41,738 nt of DNA, from assembly GCA_023701245.1 (NCBI GenBank), contig JAMPXK010000018.1:1-41738 (forward strand), given 5' to 3'. A program made the position numbers and the translations under genes. Numbering within the stretch: the first letter of the stretch is position 1; the number at the start of each line of letters is the position of its first letter. Shown here piece by piece: positions 40,566 through 41,738 of this stretch. Source of the DNA: Elusimicrobiales bacterium. Its GTDB lineage: Bacteria; Elusimicrobiota; Elusimicrobia; Elusimicrobiales; UBA9959. The notes under the pieces were generated by a model. The model was given only the letters and a program-made list of their open reading frames with translations, did not search any database and was not told where the DNA came from.

Positions 40566-41738
40566 TTACTCGGGTCCGGGATCCAGCAGCGGGAAGACCC
40601 CGCCGCTCTTTTTCGCGTCGGACCGGCTGAACGGGAACAGGTCCCGCGTGACGTAGGCGGCGTAGCGCCCCATGGTCCCGTCGAAGTACCGCGGGTCCAG
40701 GGTGTAGACGGCGTCCAGCGCCCACCGGGGCAGCCAGCGCCAGGCCCCGCCCCGGCCGATGTCGCAGAGTTTTTCGCAGAGCAGGAAGGCCAGCAGGGGC
40801 AGCGGCCCCACCCGGTAGCGGCCGGCCAGCACTTTGCCGTACACGGCCTTCATCACCCTGGCCAGGCTGCGGTTCTTGTCGCGCGCGAGCTCCGGCCAGC
40901 GCCGCCCGCCGGCCTCGCCGTACTGAAAATGCGGGTGCCGCATCTTCAGGTCCTCCAGCCCGAACTTCTCCGGGGCCGCCCAGATCTCCGACGGGTATTC
41001 CACCCGGAACCGGTAAAGCGAGAAGGAGTCTATGGCCGCGGCGTTGCGCTCTATGAAGGCTATGGTCGCGTCCACGTCGGCGTCGGTCTCGCCGGGATAG
41101 CCGATTATGAAATAGGCCCGCACCTTTATGCCCGCCGCCCGGCAGAGCTCTATGGCTTTTTGCGCCTGCGCGGCCGTAAGCCCCTTGCGCATGGCGGCCA
41201 GCACCCGGTCGCTGCCGGACTCTATGCCCACCTTGATGAGCGCGCAGCCGGCGGCCTTCATCTTGCGCAGCAGCGCTTCGTCCAGCGTGTTGAAGCGCAC
41301 GAACGCCTCCCAGCGCAGGCCCAGCCCGGCCGCGGCGATGGCGTCGCAGATGGCGGCGGCTTTTTCGGGAATGTTGTTGAAGCATTCGTCGCACATGGAA
41401 AAATAACGGCTGCCGTACCTGGCCGAGTATTCCTTCAGCTCGCTTACCACCTTGGCCGGGGACTTGGACTCCAGCGCCCGGCCGAAATGCACCCGGGAAA
41501 AAGTGCAGAAAGCGCAGTTCCCGGGGCAGCCGCGGCTGGTCTGGTAGGGCAGGAACGGCGAAGCCTCGAACACTTCCTGGCGGTACCCCTCCAGGGGCAG
41601 GCCGTCGAAGTCGGGCAGCGGCACGTCCTCCAGGGGCCCGGGCTCGGGCGGGTTGCTGCGCACGGCGCCGTTCTCGCGGTACCACAACCCGGGCACGCCG
41701 GCCAGCGTTCCTTTGCCGGCCAGCGCGTCCAGCAGCAG
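40566..41738 (-). CDS. Radical SAM protein (B12-binding type), N terminus outside window
   Basis: 391 residues are visible and the frame stays open to the last base; the GTG seen inside (V in GVPGLWY) is not a start. The radical SAM cluster motif is CPGNCAFC (CxxxCxxC) in SRGCPGNCAFCTF, followed by the strand GSRYFSMCDECFNN and IKVGIESGSDRVLAAMRKG, as in B12-binding-domain radical SAM enzymes; RAYFIIGYPGETDADVDATIAFI is the SAM-domain strand 6 region. The upstream segment (WYRENGAVRSNPP) is the linker after a B12-binding domain that lies off the window. Substrates range from methylation to lipid and cofactor tailoring. No neighbour tells which. Confidence 0.92.
   Translation of the reverse strand: MLLDALAGKGTLAGVPGLWYRENGAVRSNPPEPGPLEDVPLPDFDGLPLEGYRQEVFEASPFLPYQTSRGCPGNCAFCTFSRVHFGRALESKSPAKVVSELKEYSARYGSRYFSMCDECFNNIPEKAAAICDAIAAAGLGLRWEAFVRFNTLDEALLRKMKAAGCALIKVGIESGSDRVLAAMRKGLTAAQAQKAIELCRAAGIKVRAYFIIGYPGETDADVDATIAFIERNAAAIDSFSLYRFRVEYPSEIWAAPEKFGLEDLKMRHPHFQYGEAGGRRWPELARDKNRSLARVMKAVYGKVLAGRYRVGPLPLLAFLLCEKLCDIGRGGAWRWLPRWALDAVYTLDPRYFDGTMGRYAAYVTRDLFPFSRSDAKKSGGVFPLLDPGPE

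Noticed and set aside
40555-41685. Second 376-residue minus-strand frame overlapping the radical SAM gene
   Set aside because: Arg/Pro/Gly-rich out-of-frame shadow; the other frame has CxxxCxxC and the SAM-domain signatures.

Overview
The window comes from a high-GC, diderm (Gram-negative-type) bacterium. It encodes a type IV pilus secretin, an LPS-type heptose epimerase, a PorV-like outer-membrane barrel and an F-type ATP synthase. The best guess is a member of Elusimicrobiota or a neighbouring deep phylum. That guess rests on the combination of pilMNOPQ, a PorV/PorQ-type barrel and giant NHL/TIG/Ig surface proteins with a FlgD-like C-terminal domain. It is an inference; no rRNA or marker phylogeny is available here. 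No rRNA, tRNA, CRISPR array, transposase or prophage gene was seen. No gene-free stretch exceeds 300 bases.

Layout. 1-324 (-): start of a membrane signalling protein cut by the window edge. 419-3027 (+): PcrA/UvrD helicase and a Nudix hydrolase, closed by a bidirectional terminator. 3088-8625 (-): two tandem O-antigen-ligase-like (Wzy_C) proteins, a cardiolipin-synthase-type phospholipase D and a secreted protein of unknown function, tightly overlapped. 8686-13205 (-): pilM-N-O-P-Q behind a near-consensus sigma70 promoter. 13373-16036: a Gfo/Idh/MocA oxidoreductase, a 129-bp palindromic element, a small membrane protein, a 57-residue conserved-looking protein and a UbiE/MenG methyltransferase. 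16088-28191 (-): a secreted protein, a 3426-residue multidomain surface protein and a PorV-like barrel, which look like one surface-secretion operon. 28457-30661: an OmpR-type response regulator divergent from a GT-C-like membrane protein. 30756-38773 (-): the ATP synthase operon atpZ-I-B-E-F-H-A-[hldD]-G-D-C, with a heptose epimerase inserted between atpA and atpG. 38846-40558 (+): a triple-receiver GGDEF-like protein divergent from atpZ. 40566-41738 (-): a radical SAM protein running off the window.

How the genes work together. PilM/N/O/P form the inner-membrane and periplasmic alignment complex feeding the PilQ secretin. The adjacent Wzy_C proteins could be O-antigen polymerases/ligases or PglL-type glycosyl transferases acting on pilin (inference). 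The giant protein ends in a FlgD-like/T9SS-like sorting domain and sits 8 bp from a PorV-like gene, which suggests a type IX-like route to the surface. The ATP synthase c subunit has a proton-type, not sodium-type, ion site.

Start sites fall into two styles. Several operon-leading genes have a -10-like TANNNT hexamer only 6-8 nt before the start codon and no Shine-Dalgarno, suggesting leaderless mRNAs. Others (pilQ, atpD, atpE, hldD, the 298-residue and 57-residue proteins) have a clear Shine-Dalgarno.
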